A stretch of 64,000 nucleotides of DNA from contig NZ_WHNQ01000020.1 of the NCBI RefSeq assembly GCF_009362785.1, forward strand, positions 1 to 64,000. The letters are read 5' to 3'. Positions 51,348-61,139 of the stretch are shown piece after piece. The notes beneath the pieces are model-generated. The model saw only the letters and a program-made list of their open reading frames with translations, searched no databases and was not told the DNA's origin. The translations under genes and the position numbers were made by a program. The stretch's first letter is position 1. Each line of letters starts with the position of its first letter. The stretch comes from Paraburkholderia atlantica (GTDB taxonomy: Bacteria; Pseudomonadota; Gammaproteobacteria; Burkholderiales; Burkholderiaceae).

Positions 51348-51528
51348 ATGGCAAGCAGCGTTTCCGTAAGTCGCAGCGACTAAACCGATGCTTCTTTAGA
51401 AATGAAAATAAATTGGTTCGGCTTCGGTCGCCGATCTCTCATAGTGTCTCCTGATGGCTATAGGCGGTTGCATTCGCCATTGTCTTGAAACGGCGCGTAA
51501 GGAATCGCGCTATATCGAAGGAGACGTC

Positions 51529-51996
51529 ATGACGCTTGAACTCGCAGAACGATCCACCGACGCGCTGCTCGAAAGCGCCCGTGCACGCGCTGCCGAAGCG
51601 GGCCTGTCCTACGCGGGCGGCGTGCCGCCGCAAGACGCGTGGGCACTCGTTCAGGCCGGCGCTGCTGTCCTGGTGGACGTGCGCACTGCCGAAGAACGCA
51701 AATTCGTCGGACTCGTGCCGAACAGTCTGCATGTTGCATGGGCAACTGGCACGAGCCTGACGCGCAATCCCCGCTTCGTGCGCGAGCTTGAAGCGAAGAC
51801 CGGCAAGGATGCGGTCGTGCTGTTGCTGTGCCGCAGCGGCAACCGCTCCGCGCTGGCGGCCGAGGCTGCCGCGAAGGCGGGCTTCACGCAGGTTTTCAAC
51901 GTGCTGGAAGGTTTCGAAGGGGAGCTGGACGACGCGCAACGGCGCGGCGCTAGCAATGGTTGGCGTTTTCATGGCCTGCCGTGGATTCAGGACTGA
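51529..51996 (+). CDS. Rhodanese-like sulfurtransferase
   Basis: The 155-residue single-domain rhodanese starts at 51529, set by GAAGGAG. It has VLVDVRTAEERKFVGLVPNSLHVAW (the DVRxxxE and HxxxA patterns) and an active-site loop LLCRSGNRSALAAEAAAKAGF with Cys101 as the persulfide-forming residue. CRSGNRS is a typical single-domain rhodanese loop. It transfers sulfane sulfur between donor and acceptor. The position before serine O-acetyltransferase, encapsulin and cysteine desulfurase matches the reported layout of family 2A encapsulin operons. Confidence 0.92.
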   Translation: MTLELAERSTDALLESARARAAEAGLSYAGGVPPQDAWALVQAGAAVLVDVRTAEERKFVGLVPNSLHVAWATGTSLTRNPRFVRELEAKTGKDAVVLLLCRSGNRSALAAEAAAKAGFTQVFNVLEGFEGELDDAQRRGASNGWRFHGLPWIQD

Positions 51997-52041
51997 TGCA
52001 CCTGAAACGGTCCGTGCTGCACTTTATGAGGAGTCAACGCT

Positions 52042-53015
<974 letters not shown>

Positions 53016-53019
<4 letters not shown>

Positions 53020-53264
53020 GCGGCCTCGTCAGGGAATTCGGCGCGGCGGTCAGACGGATTCGCGAGACTTATGGCTGGTCGCAGGAGCAACTGGCCGAGT
53101 ACGCCGAACTGAACCGCTCCTATGTCGGCGAGATTGAACGCGGTGCCGCGATCGCATCTATCGTCACGGTCGACAAACTCGCGCGCGCGTTTCAGGTGCC
53201 GATAGAACGTCTGCTCAATCCTGCCGCTGCAACTGCGGAGGTCGATCCCGCTTCGCTGCGTTAG
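53016..53264 (+). CDS. XRE family helix-turn-helix regulator
   Basis: The 82-residue protein is a single Cro/C1-type HTH: VREFGAAVRRIRETYGWSQEQLAEYAELNRSYVGEIERG with LARAFQVPIERLL. The recognition helix is near LNRSYVGEIERG. It overlaps the upstream gene by four bases (ATGA) and precedes the encapsulin by 107 bases. It may regulate this operon. No operator was identified. The small size and position within the operon are not unusual for autoregulatory XRE proteins. Confidence 0.9.
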
Positions 53265-53371
53265 ATCGAACGTTGGCGTCTATAGCATGTTGAAGGGCCG
53301 GGGTTGGCTCTCGATAATCTGTTCCGCTCATAAGCTTTCCCGATTTTCATCTAACAACCCCGGAGCAACAG

Positions 53372-54304
53372 ATGACAGCAACAGTGGGCGGCCTGACGGC
53401 GCTCGGCGATACCGCAGCACGGCAACTAGCCAATGCCACCAAAACCGTTCCGCAACTCGCGACGATCACGCCGCGTTGGCTCACGCACCTGCTGCAGTGG
53501 CTGCCGGTCGAGGCAGGCATCTATCGTCTGAACCAGGTGAAGAATCCTGAAGCGGTGGTGGCCGCCTGCACCGCGCGTGAAGATGAGAGCGCATTGCCGC
53601 GTACTTTTGTGCCGTACGAGGAAGCGCCGCGCGAGTATTTCCTCAATGCGGTCAGCACGGTGCTGGATGTGCATACGCGGGTCTCGGATCTGTACAGCAG
53701 CCCGCACGATCAGATCAAGGAGCAACTGCGCCTCACGATCGAAACGATCAAGGAGCTGCAGGAAAGCCAGCTCATCAATAATCCCGATTACGGTCTGCTC
53801 GCCAACGTCGCTGAAGAACAGCGCGTGTTTCCGTTGACCGGCGCGCCGACCCCGGACGATCTCGACGAGCTGCTCACGAAGGTCTGGAAAGAGCCCGCGT
53901 TCTTCCTCACACATCCGCTCGCGATCGCCGCGTTCGGCCGTGAATGCACGCGCCGTGGCGTGCCGCCGCCCACCGTCAGTCTGTTCGGCTCGCAGTTCCT
54001 GACGTGGCGCGGCATTCCGCTGATTCCGTCGGACAAGGTGCCGGTTGCGGACGGCAAGACCAAGATCCTGCTGCTGCGCGTCGGCGACAAGCGCCAGGGC
54101 GTGGTCGGCCTGTTCCAGCCGGGTGTCGCCGGCGAGCAGGGTCCGGGGCTGTCGGTCCGCTTCATGGGCATCAACAATCATGCGATCGCGTCGTATCTGA
54201 TCTCGCTCTATTGCTCGCTCGCCGTGCATTCGCCGGACGCGCTGGCGGTTCTCGATGACGTGGAGATCGGCAAGTACCATGACTACCCAGACACCTACAA
54301 GTAA
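53372..54304 (+). CDS. Family 2A encapsulin shell protein (SrpI-like)
   Basis: The 310-residue protein has the pattern of family 2A encapsulins such as SrpI: ITPRWLTHLLQWLPVEAGIYRLNQVKNPE, PREYFLNAVSTVLDVHTRVSDLYSSPHDQIKEQLRLTIE, AIAAFGRECTRRGVPPPTVSLFGSQFLTWRGIPLIPSDKVPV and GVVGLFQPGVAGEQGPGLSVRFMGI (each read in parts). The HK97-fold chain should assemble into an icosahedral shell. Family 2A shells are known to enclose a cysteine desulfurase, and one is encoded directly downstream, overlapping by 26 bases. An RBS CGGAG precedes the start. The upstream rhodanese and serine acetyltransferase complete the reported operon type. Confidence 0.93.
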   Translation: MTATVGGLTALGDTAARQLANATKTVPQLATITPRWLTHLLQWLPVEAGIYRLNQVKNPEAVVAACTAREDESALPRTFVPYEEAPREYFLNAVSTVLDVHTRVSDLYSSPHDQIKEQLRLTIETIKELQESQLINNPDYGLLANVAEEQRVFPLTGAPTPDDLDELLTKVWKEPAFFLTHPLAIAAFGRECTRRGVPPPTVSLFGSQFLTWRGIPLIPSDKVPVADGKTKILLLRVGDKRQGVVGLFQPGVAGEQGPGLSVRFMGINNHAIASYLISLYCSLAVHSPDALAVLDDVEIGKYHDYPDTYK

Positions 54305-56318
54305 GCCGATGGACAACGTCCTGCCGCACGAAGTGCCTGACGGTCCTCCAGCGGGGTTGCCCGACCCCGCGCTTCTGGCGTCGCTCGCTAACGCGTTCTT
54401 CTCGGCGCTGCCGGGCAATGCGCCCGATACGTCGGCAACGCCGGGTCTCGCGGGCACGCAGCCGTTCACCGCGCCCGTGACCAGCGAGGTCGGCAATCCG
54501 GCTCCGGCTGGTTCGCCGCTCGCGGGACCCGGAGGCACGGGCACCGGCATACCGGGCGCGGCGTTGCCGCAAGGTCACGTGCCGGGCGGCAACCTGCTGC
54601 CTTCCGCGCCGACGCACGTTCTGTCGCTGGGGCATCGCGCGCCCGCGCTGGTGCCGCATGCGGCCGCTCAGAACGGCTTGCCCGATAACGTGGTGACGGT
54701 TGCGCCCGCGCTCGATCCGCGTTTTGGCGGCGCCGCGCTGGGTGTGCCCGAAGGGCAGGGCGCGCAGCGTCCGGACGGCGGTGGAGCATCGGCAACGCAG
54801 TCGGCTTCGCCTTACTACTTCCTCGGCGATGCGACGCACTCGCGAGAGACTTCCGCCGTGTCGCCGGAGATCGTCGTGCCTGGCTGGCAGGAAGTGACCG
54901 CGCAATCTCTCGGCTTGCCTGCTGTTGACGGGCCGCTTGTCGAACAACGCTTTCCATATGACAGGCCGGCTGCTTCACCCGCAGCGGCGCAACCCGCGAG
55001 CCCGTCGCACTATTTCCTGGATGTGCAGGATCGTTCTCGCACGCCGGGGCAGTCGCTTGATGGCGCGCAGAACGTCCCGCAGGCGGCAAGCGCGGCGCAT
55101 CCACCGTTCGACGTGAATGCGATTCGCCGCGACTTTCCGATTCTGCAAGAGCGCGTCAACGGCCGGCAGCTCGTGTGGTTCGACAACGCCGCGACGACGC
55201 ACAAACCGCAGGCGGTGATCGACCGGCTCGCGTATTTCTACGCACACGAAAACTCGAACATCCATCGCGCGGCGCATGCTCTGGCCGGCCGCGCGACCGA
55301 TGCCTACGAGGCGGCGCGCAGCAAGGTGCAGCGCTTCATCGGCGCGGCATCGCCGGAGGAGATCATTTTCGTGCGCGGCACCACCGAAGCGATCAACCTG
55401 ATCGCGAAGACGTGGGGCGTGCAGAACGTCGGCGAAGGCGACGAGATCATCGTGTCGCATCTGGAGCATCACGCGAACATCGTGCCGTGGCAGCAGCTTG
55501 CCGCGCAGACCGGCGCGAAGCTGCGGGTGATTCCGGTCGATGACAGCGGGCAGGTTTTGCTCGACGAATACCGTCGGCTGCTGAATGACCGGACAAAGAT
55601 CGTCTCGGTCACGCAGGTGTCGAACGCGCTGGGCACCGTGGTGCCGGTCAGGGAGATTGTCGAGCTTGCGCATCGTGCGGGCGCGAAGGCGCTGGTCGAT
55701 GGCGCGCAGTCGGTATCGCACATGCGGGTGGATGTGCAGGCGCTCGACGCGGATTTCTTCGTGTTTTCGGGCCACAAGGTATTCGGTCCGACCGGCATCG
55801 GCGTGGTGTACGGCAAGCGCGCGATACTCGAAGATATGCCGCCGTGGCAAGGCGGCGGCAACATGATCGCGGACGTGACGTTCGAACGCACGGTATTCCA
55901 GCCGCCACCGAATCGCTTCGAAGCGGGAACGGGCAATATCGCCGATGCAGTGGGCCTGGGTGCGGCGATCGATTACGTTCAGCGTATCGGTATCGAGAAT
56001 ATCGCACGTTACGAACACGATCTGCTCGCGTACGCAACGAGCGTGCTGCAACCGGTGCCGGGCGTGCGGCTGATCGGCACGGCGCGCGACAAGGCCAGCG
56101 TGTTGTCGTTCGTGCTGAAGGGCTATGAAACCGAAGAAGTGGGCAAGGCGCTCAACGAGGAGGGCATCGCGGTGCGCTCCGGGCATCACTGCGCGCAGCC
56201 TATCTTGCGCCGCTTCGGTGTCGAGGCAACGGTGCGGCCGTCGCTCGCGTTCTACAACACGTGCGATGAGGTCGATGCGCTGGTGTCGGTGGTGCGGCGG
56301 CTGTCATCGCGACGCTGA
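54279..56318 (+). CDS. Encapsulin cargo cysteine desulfurase (SufS-like, long disordered N-terminus)
   Basis: The 679-residue protein has an N-terminal region of about 275 residues rich in Pro, Gly and Ala and then a complete group II cysteine desulfurase. The N-terminal region contains LASLANAFFSALPG at residues 33-46 and two related segments, SPYYFLGD (Tyr179) and SHYFLDVQ (Tyr245), which fit loading motifs reported for family 2A cargo. The catalytic half starts PFDVNAIRRDFPIL near residue 277. It has the PLP lysine Lys500 in FSGHKVFGPTG and the catalytic Cys638 in RSGHHCAQP, the SufS-type loop. It removes sulfur from cysteine as a persulfide. The start at 54279 overlaps the shell gene by 26 bases; an internal ATG lies at 54309. 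Confidence 0.92.
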   Translation: MTTQTPTSKPMDNVLPHEVPDGPPAGLPDPALLASLANAFFSALPGNAPDTSATPGLAGTQPFTAPVTSEVGNPAPAGSPLAGPGGTGTGIPGAALPQGHVPGGNLLPSAPTHVLSLGHRAPALVPHAAAQNGLPDNVVTVAPALDPRFGGAALGVPEGQGAQRPDGGGASATQSASPYYFLGDATHSRETSAVSPEIVVPGWQEVTAQSLGLPAVDGPLVEQRFPYDRPAASPAAAQPASPSHYFLDVQDRSRTPGQSLDGAQNVPQAASAAHPPFDVNAIRRDFPILQERVNGRQLVWFDNAATTHKPQAVIDRLAYFYAHENSNIHRAAHALAGRATDAYEAARSKVQRFIGAASPEEIIFVRGTTEAINLIAKTWGVQNVGEGDEIIVSHLEHHANIVPWQQLAAQTGAKLRVIPVDDSGQVLLDEYRRLLNDRTKIVSVTQVSNALGTVVPVREIVELAHRAGAKALVDGAQSVSHMRVDVQALDADFFVFSGHKVFGPTGIGVVYGKRAILEDMPPWQGGGNMIADVTFERTVFQPPPNRFEAGTGNIADAVGLGAAIDYVQRIGIENIARYEHDLLAYATSVLQPVPGVRLIGTARDKASVLSFVLKGYETEEVGKALNEEGIAVRSGHHCAQPILRRFGVEATVRPSLAFYNTCDEVDALVSVVRRLSSRR

Positions 56319-56323
56319 AACAG

Positions 56324-56347
56324 GCGGCGGCCAGCAATGGCCGCCGC
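56324..56347 (+). terminator. Hairpin after the encapsulin operon
   Basis: GCGGCGGCCA (56324-56333), loop GCAA, and TGGCCGCCGC (56338-56347) form a perfect ten-base stem immediately after the cysteine desulfurase stop. The downstream TTCCTC is only weakly T-rich, but the strong GC stem with a GNRA loop is a likely terminator or mRNA-stabilising structure. Confidence 0.6.
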
Positions 56348-56732
56348 TTCCTCACGTGTGAAATGCGCGGGCGGCAAGCACGGCGATCGCTCCATGAGCG
56401 CCGCACAAAGCGCGATGCATAGCTGACACGCCACGATAACCATTGAAGATTTGCTTCGTTCACCGTCGCCGCAAATTCCCTTATCGTTAAGATTACGCTG
56501 CGGCGCTAACCTCGCATGGTTCGGCTATCCCGCGGCGCAACCTGGACACGGCAGCAACGGAGCGCCTCAGGCGCGTAACGCCTTCGCCGCGGTCCAGCCC
56601 AACAACGCAATCGGCGAAGCGCGAGACATGAGCACGCTTCGCCGACGAGCGTGACTGCGCGGTCGGCATCCATCAGTCGTTGCACGGCGGGGTCAAACTG
56701 GGCACATCCCGACCTGCGATGGAGGCCCACCG
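56348..56732. other. Intergenic region, nothing recognised
   Basis: These 385 bases lie between the hairpin and the monooxygenase remnant. No gene or RNA is supported. Short frames in both strands have no family pattern. Confidence 0.3.
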
Positions 56733-56872
56733 ACGTCACGTCAGCTTCGCCTCGGCGCCTTTATGCGCCCCACCACCATTCATACGGGCGCGTGGCGTTA
56801 TCCCGGCGCTTATCCCGATGCGAACTTCAACGTCGACCACCTGAAGGAATTCGCGCAGACGCTCGAGCGTGC
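56733..56872 (+). pseudogene. Fragment of an NtaA/DszA-type monooxygenase gene
   Basis: Codons 1-47 of the gene at 12352 reappear here: QLRLGAFMRPTTIHTGAWRYPGAYPDANF, then HLKEFAQTLER. The start codon is ACG (56733-56735) where the parent has ATG. Homology breaks off after CTCGAGCG (about 56866), and the following frame reads ALRQQAIA. The DNA is strongly similar but not identical to 12352-12490. The fragment is dead by start-codon loss and truncation. Confidence 0.75.
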
Positions 56873-57407
56873 GTTACGACAACAAGCGATAGCCCGAATG
56901 TGCCCAACACCCGAACCATCGCTCCCCCTTGGATCAACGACTTTTCCTGCACTGTATGCGAGCAGATAGATTCCCAACAGTGGAGTTGCATCTTTCCCAC
57001 CTGAGCGCCGCACGTTCTTTCGCTCATTAGACTGGCGAAGTACCGCACTTGCGTCGCCGGACACTCTCCGGCCTCCCCACATCTATTAGCCAAACGTGCC
57101 GACCGGCAGCCCTTGCCGGTTGTGTCACATCGCGCCTACGCGGTGCGGCTTGTCATCCTTGTTCCGCTCGAACACGTATTGCGACGCCGTAGCCAGCGCA
57201 ACCATCGAGCGCTATCGAAACGGCGAATCTTTGACTATAGACAGCGCATCGCCCGCACGGAAAGAAACTTTGGTTCGAACCTAGTATGACCGCGCCGACT
57301 AAACGAATCGCTATCCGTCACATATTCATGCGCGGAATTGTTGGTTGCCGATGCCGTGCGCGCTCTGCTTTCATGGAGTCCGCCATCGATCCCATAAGGA
57401 GGAAGCC
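56873..57407. other. Intergenic region upstream of tauD-type gene
   Basis: These 535 bases contain the promoter of the dioxygenase gene. An AAGGAGG ribosome binding site is at 57396-57402. A perfect ten-base palindrome GGTTCGAACC is at 57272-57281. No gene was recognised. Confidence 0.35.
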
Positions 57408-58340
57408 ATGAGTTCAGTACTCGAGGTTCAGCAACCGCACTCCGCCGCACATCAGGATATTCGCGTGCGCCGATACAAACCGCTTATCGGCGCAGTCATC
57501 GAAAACATCGACCTGTCCCAACCGCTCAGCGACGACAACCAGCGAACCGTGAGGCAGGCACTCGTGGATCACGGCGTGATCTTTTTTCGCGAGCAGGAGC
57601 TTACGCCCGAGCAGCATGTCGCGCTGGCACGCATCTTCGGCACGCCCATTCGCAAGAACATCTATCTGCCGGCCGTCGCGGGCTTCCCGGAGATCGAGGT
57701 CATCGCCCATAGCGAGAAGACGCAATCCGGCGGCACCGACAACTGGCACGTCGATGTTTCATGGCAGGCACAGCCGCCCAAGGCAACCGTCCTTCACGCA
57801 AAGGAGATTCCCGAAGGGGGCGGCGGCGACACGATCTGGACCTCGTCGGCGGCAGTCTACGACTTGCTGGATCCCGATCTGGCCCGCTACTTCGAGAAAC
57901 TGAAAGCGGTCAACACGTTCATCGCTTCGCCGAAAAAGCATGCTCTTGCGGACCTGTTGAGCGGCTACGACATTCCCGAGGGAACGAGCGAGGACAACGT
58001 ACAGGCCGGGCTCGAACGGGTGCGCGACGCATCGCAAAAGTTTCCGCCGATCGAAGTGCCGGTGATCAAAACGCACCCTGAAAACGGCCGCAAGCTGGTG
58101 TTCGTCAACGAAGGACATACGAGCCATCTGCTCGGTGTTTCGAAGACGGCGAGTCAGAGCCTGCTGAACTATCTATACGACCTGATCAAGACGCCGGAAG
58201 TGCAGGCGCGCTTCGAGTGGAAAGCCGGCGACGTCGCGATCTGGGACAACCGTCAGGTCCAACACTACGCGGCGCGCGACTACGGCTCGGCGCGGCGGCG
58301 CATTCACCGCATCACGCTGGAGCACGACGGGGTTTTCTAA
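57408..58340 (+). CDS. TauD/TfdA family Fe(II)/2-oxoglutarate dioxygenase
   Basis: The 310-residue enzyme starts at 57408 six bases after AAGGAGG. The iron ligands are His114 and Asp116 in TDNWHVDVSW and the distal His in WDNRQVQHYAARDYG. YKPLIGAVIENIDLSQPLSDD at the start and RRRIHRITLEHDG at the end are the TauD pattern (taurine/alkylsulfonate dioxygenases). It differs clearly from the TauD-type protein at 41625. It precedes the SsuA-like gene by 42 bases, so it is probably cotranscribed with this transporter and acts on its substrate. Confidence 0.92.
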   Translation: MSSVLEVQQPHSAAHQDIRVRRYKPLIGAVIENIDLSQPLSDDNQRTVRQALVDHGVIFFREQELTPEQHVALARIFGTPIRKNIYLPAVAGFPEIEVIAHSEKTQSGGTDNWHVDVSWQAQPPKATVLHAKEIPEGGGGDTIWTSSAAVYDLLDPDLARYFEKLKAVNTFIASPKKHALADLLSGYDIPEGTSEDNVQAGLERVRDASQKFPPIEVPVIKTHPENGRKLVFVNEGHTSHLLGVSKTASQSLLNYLYDLIKTPEVQARFEWKAGDVAIWDNRQVQHYAARDYGSARRRIHRITLEHDGVF

Positions 58341-58382
58341 CTGGGGCTCGGCCTTCGGCATCGGATCACGGAGAAACGGAAC

Positions 58383-59420
58383 ATGAAGCAAACGGCTCGA
58401 CGCTGGCGGCAGCGTGTCACACGGATCTTCTACCTGGCGTCGCTGATCGCGGGCGGAATGTTTTGCGGCGCGTCTGCGTTCGCGCAGTCCCCTGAAAAGC
58501 TCGAACTGCGCTATCAGGGCTGGGCGAGCAAGGTGCTGTATCCCGAGCTTGCCGAGGATCTGGGCTATCTCGCGCCGATCAAGTTGAAGTGGGTTGGCAA
58601 TACGATCAGCGGACCGCAGGACATTCAGGCCGCAGTAACGGGCGACGTGGATTTCGGCGGCGCGTTCAACGGATCTATCGTGAAGCTGGTGGCGGCGCAT
58701 GCGCCTGTGAAGGCCGTGATTTCGTACGTGGGCACCGACAGGGACACCAACGGCGGACTGTTCGTGTTGCAGGGCAGTCCGATTCATGGTCCGCGCGATC
58801 TGATCGGGCACAAGGTGGGCGTCAATACGCCGGGCGCGTATGAGCAATACCTGGTGACGGCGTATCTGGAGAAAGCGGGGTTGTCCAAAGATGAAATCGA
58901 CAAGGTAGTGTTCGTCGCCGCGCCGCCGGTCAATCTCGCGCAGCTTCTCAAGCAGAAGCAGCTCGACGCGGTGTTCCTCGAAGACATCATCAAGGACAAG
59001 CAGCTCGCGCAAGGCGGCGCGACGCTGCTGGTCACCGACTATCAACTGTTCGGCTCGTTCGGCTACGCGAGTTATCTGTTCACGGATCGCTTCATCGCGC
59101 AGAACCCGAACACGGTGCGCAAGTTCGTCGATGGCACGGCGCGCGCGATCGAATGGGCGAAGACCACGCCGCGCGCCGAAGTGGTCGCGCGTCTGAAGAA
59201 GATCGTCGAAGCGCGCCATCGCAACGAGGACACGACGATCGTCGATTACTGGAAGTCGGCGGGCGTCGGCGGCAAGGGCGGCTTGATCGACGCGAACGAT
59301 TTCACCACATACATCGACTGGTACGTGAAAAACGGCGTGCTGAAGCAGAACCAGGTGAAAGCCGAGAGCATCTACTCGAACCAGTTCAATCCGTTCAATC
59401 AGTCGGTGGCGTCCCACTAG
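58383..59420 (+). CDS. Sulfonate-type ABC transporter substrate-binding protein (SsuA-like)
   Basis: The 345-residue protein has a long signal peptide (MKQTARRWRQRVTRIFYLASLIAGGMFCGASAFA) and a mature start QSPEKLELRYQGWASKVLYPELAEDLGYLAP. Typical SsuA/NMT1-fold elements are ISGPQDIQAAVTGDVDFGGAFNGSIVKLVAAHAPVKAVISY, LIGHKVGVNTPGAYEQYLVTAYLEKAGLS and VDYWKSAGV (given in parts). It is the receptor of the ABC importer formed with the next two genes. The ligand is probably a sulfonate or related compound, given the adjacent TauD-type dioxygenase. Confidence 0.9.
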   Translation: MKQTARRWRQRVTRIFYLASLIAGGMFCGASAFAQSPEKLELRYQGWASKVLYPELAEDLGYLAPIKLKWVGNTISGPQDIQAAVTGDVDFGGAFNGSIVKLVAAHAPVKAVISYVGTDRDTNGGLFVLQGSPIHGPRDLIGHKVGVNTPGAYEQYLVTAYLEKAGLSKDEIDKVVFVAAPPVNLAQLLKQKQLDAVFLEDIIKDKQLAQGGATLLVTDYQLFGSFGYASYLFTDRFIAQNPNTVRKFVDGTARAIEWAKTTPRAEVVARLKKIVEARHRNEDTTIVDYWKSAGVGGKGGLIDANDFTTYIDWYVKNGVLKQNQVKAESIYSNQFNPFNQSVASH

Positions 59421-59451
59421 GGCGCTATCGCGTCGACTTCCGAGGCCTGCG

Positions 59452-60252
59452 ATGGGTGCTGCAATCGGCGTGCGCAACGTCACGAAAGGATTTCATCTGA
59501 AGCGGCGCGGACACTTCAGCGTGTTGGAGGACGTGTCGTTCAACGTGGTCGCTGGCGAGTTCGTGACGCTCGTCGGACCCAGCGGCTGCGGCAAGACTAC
59601 GCTGCTCGATCTGATCGCGGGATTGGCGAAGCCCGACCGTGGACAGATTCTCGTCGATGGCCGCGCGGTCGAAGGGCCGGGTCTCAACCGGGGCGTGGTG
59701 TTTCAGCAGTACGCGCTGTTTCCGTGGCAAACCGCGCTCGGCAACATCGAGTTCGGCCTCGCGGCGAAAGGCGTGGCGAAACCGGAGCGCACGGAGAAGG
59801 CTCGCGCATTCCTTGGACTCGTGGGCCTGAGCGGTTTCGGCGACCGCTATCCGCATGAACTGTCGGGCGGGATGAAGCAGCGTGTTGCGATCGCGCGCGC
59901 GTTGTCATTCGAGCCCGACGTGCTGCTGATGGACGAGCCCTTTGCCGCACTCGACGCTCAGACCCGCGAGACACTGCAAGACGAACTGCTGCGGATCTGG
60001 CAACGCACCGGCACCACGATCGTGTTCATCACGCATTCGATCGATGAGGCGATTTATCTCGGGCAGCGCGTGCTGGTGATGGCGGCAGCGCCGGGACGTG
60101 TCACGCATGCGCTGGACGTGAATCTGGAGCGGCTCGACCTGAATGAAGACCTGCGCTCCAAACCTGAGTTCGTGCAGCTGAGACACGAGATCTGGCAACT
60201 GACGCATCAGCCCCGCGCGGTCTCGCGCGCGGCGGTCGCGTATGCGGCCTGA
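59452..60252 (+). CDS. Sulfonate-type ABC transporter ATPase (SsuB-like)
   Basis: The 266-residue ATPase has Walker A GPSGCGKTTLLDLI, signature LSGGMKQRVAIARALSF, Walker B VLLMDEPFAALDAQTR and a switch FITHSIDEAIYLGQRV. NVVAGEFVTLVGPSGCGKTT and PNRGQ-type spacing are those of SsuB/TauB proteins. It starts 31 bases after the receptor and 20 bases separate its end from the permease start. It energises the transporter. The end (LTHQPRAVSRAAVAYAA) is slightly extended. Confidence 0.92.
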   Translation: MGAAIGVRNVTKGFHLKRRGHFSVLEDVSFNVVAGEFVTLVGPSGCGKTTLLDLIAGLAKPDRGQILVDGRAVEGPGLNRGVVFQQYALFPWQTALGNIEFGLAAKGVAKPERTEKARAFLGLVGLSGFGDRYPHELSGGMKQRVAIARALSFEPDVLLMDEPFAALDAQTRETLQDELLRIWQRTGTTIVFITHSIDEAIYLGQRVLVMAAAPGRVTHALDVNLERLDLNEDLRSKPEFVQLRHEIWQLTHQPRAVSRAAVAYAA

Positions 60253-60271
60253 ACCTGGAGCCCGAACGAAG

Positions 60272-61084
60272 ATGAGTACGTTATCCACCCGCTTTTCGTC
60301 GGCTGGCTCGTGGGCCACTGGTCTCGTATCGACATTGTCGCGCGTACTGCGCGGCGGTGTCGCGATCGTCGCGTTCTGTGCGCTGTGGGAGATTTTGCCG
60401 CGTGCTGGCTGGATCGACGCGACGTTTCTGCCGCCTATTTCGACGGTGCTCGGCGCGCTGGTCGAGATGCTGCGTTCGGGCGAGCTTGAACAACACCTGT
60501 TCGCCAGCGCGTCGCGAGCGCTCGCCGGGTTCACGATCGCAGTCGCGATTGGCGTGCCGTTCGGTTTAATGATTGGCTGGTATCGAACGCTGGCCGAAAT
60601 GCTCGATCCGCTGCTCGAACTGTTTCGCAATACCGCGCCGCTCGCGCTGCTTCCGGTGTTCGTGCTGGTGCTGGGAATGGGCGAGACCTCGAAGGTGTCG
60701 ATGGTCGTCTATTCGTGCGTGTGGCCTGTCATGCTCAACACCGTGAGCGGCGTGCGCAACGTCGATCCGCTCCTGATCCGCTCGGCGTTGTCGATGGGAC
60801 TCACGCCGTTGCAACTCTTTCGCAAAGTCGTATTGCCAGCATCGGTCCCGGCTGTGTTCACCGGCATACGCGTCGCGGCGGCCTATTCGATTCTCGTGCT
60901 GATCGCCGCGGAGATGGTCGGTGCGAAGGCGGGGCTCGGCTACCTCGTCAACTACTCGCAATTCACGTTCGAGATTCCGAAGATGTACGCGGGCATCGTC
61001 ACGCTCGCGCTGCTCGGGCTCGTCTTCAATCACGCGGTGTTGCTTGCGGAGCGGCGGCTCACGGCCTGGAAGGGCGAGCGCTGA
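60272..61084 (+). CDS. Sulfonate-type ABC transporter permease (SsuC-like)
   Basis: The 270-residue inner-membrane protein starts at MSTLSTRFSSAGSW (60272). An earlier start at 60242 would overlap the ATPase. It has the SsuC/TauC pattern: ALWEILPRAGWIDATFLPPISTVLGALVEM, LFRNTAPLALLPVFVLVLGMGETSK, and the EAA-like loop RSALSMGLTPLQLFRKVVLPASVPAVFTGIRVAA (read in parts). It completes the transporter operon before the flavoprotein and ferredoxin genes. Confidence 0.92.
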   Translation: MSTLSTRFSSAGSWATGLVSTLSRVLRGGVAIVAFCALWEILPRAGWIDATFLPPISTVLGALVEMLRSGELEQHLFASASRALAGFTIAVAIGVPFGLMIGWYRTLAEMLDPLLELFRNTAPLALLPVFVLVLGMGETSKVSMVVYSCVWPVMLNTVSGVRNVDPLLIRSALSMGLTPLQLFRKVVLPASVPAVFTGIRVAAAYSILVLIAAEMVGAKAGLGYLVNYSQFTFEIPKMYAGIVTLALLGLVFNHAVLLAERRLTAWKGER

Positions 61085-61139
61085 GCGCGCTTTGGCTTCG
61101 TGAGGGAACGGCAACGGTCATCACAGGAGACGCATTTTC

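Noticed and set aside
54171..54947. Minus-strand frame opposite the encapsulin/desulfurase junction
   Set aside because: Arg-rich shadow frame with no family similarity; the two plus-strand genes explain this DNA.
57272..57281. GGTTCGAACC, resembling a tRNA T-arm
   Set aside because: No acceptor stem, D-arm or anticodon arm can be built around it; it is a plain ten-base palindrome.
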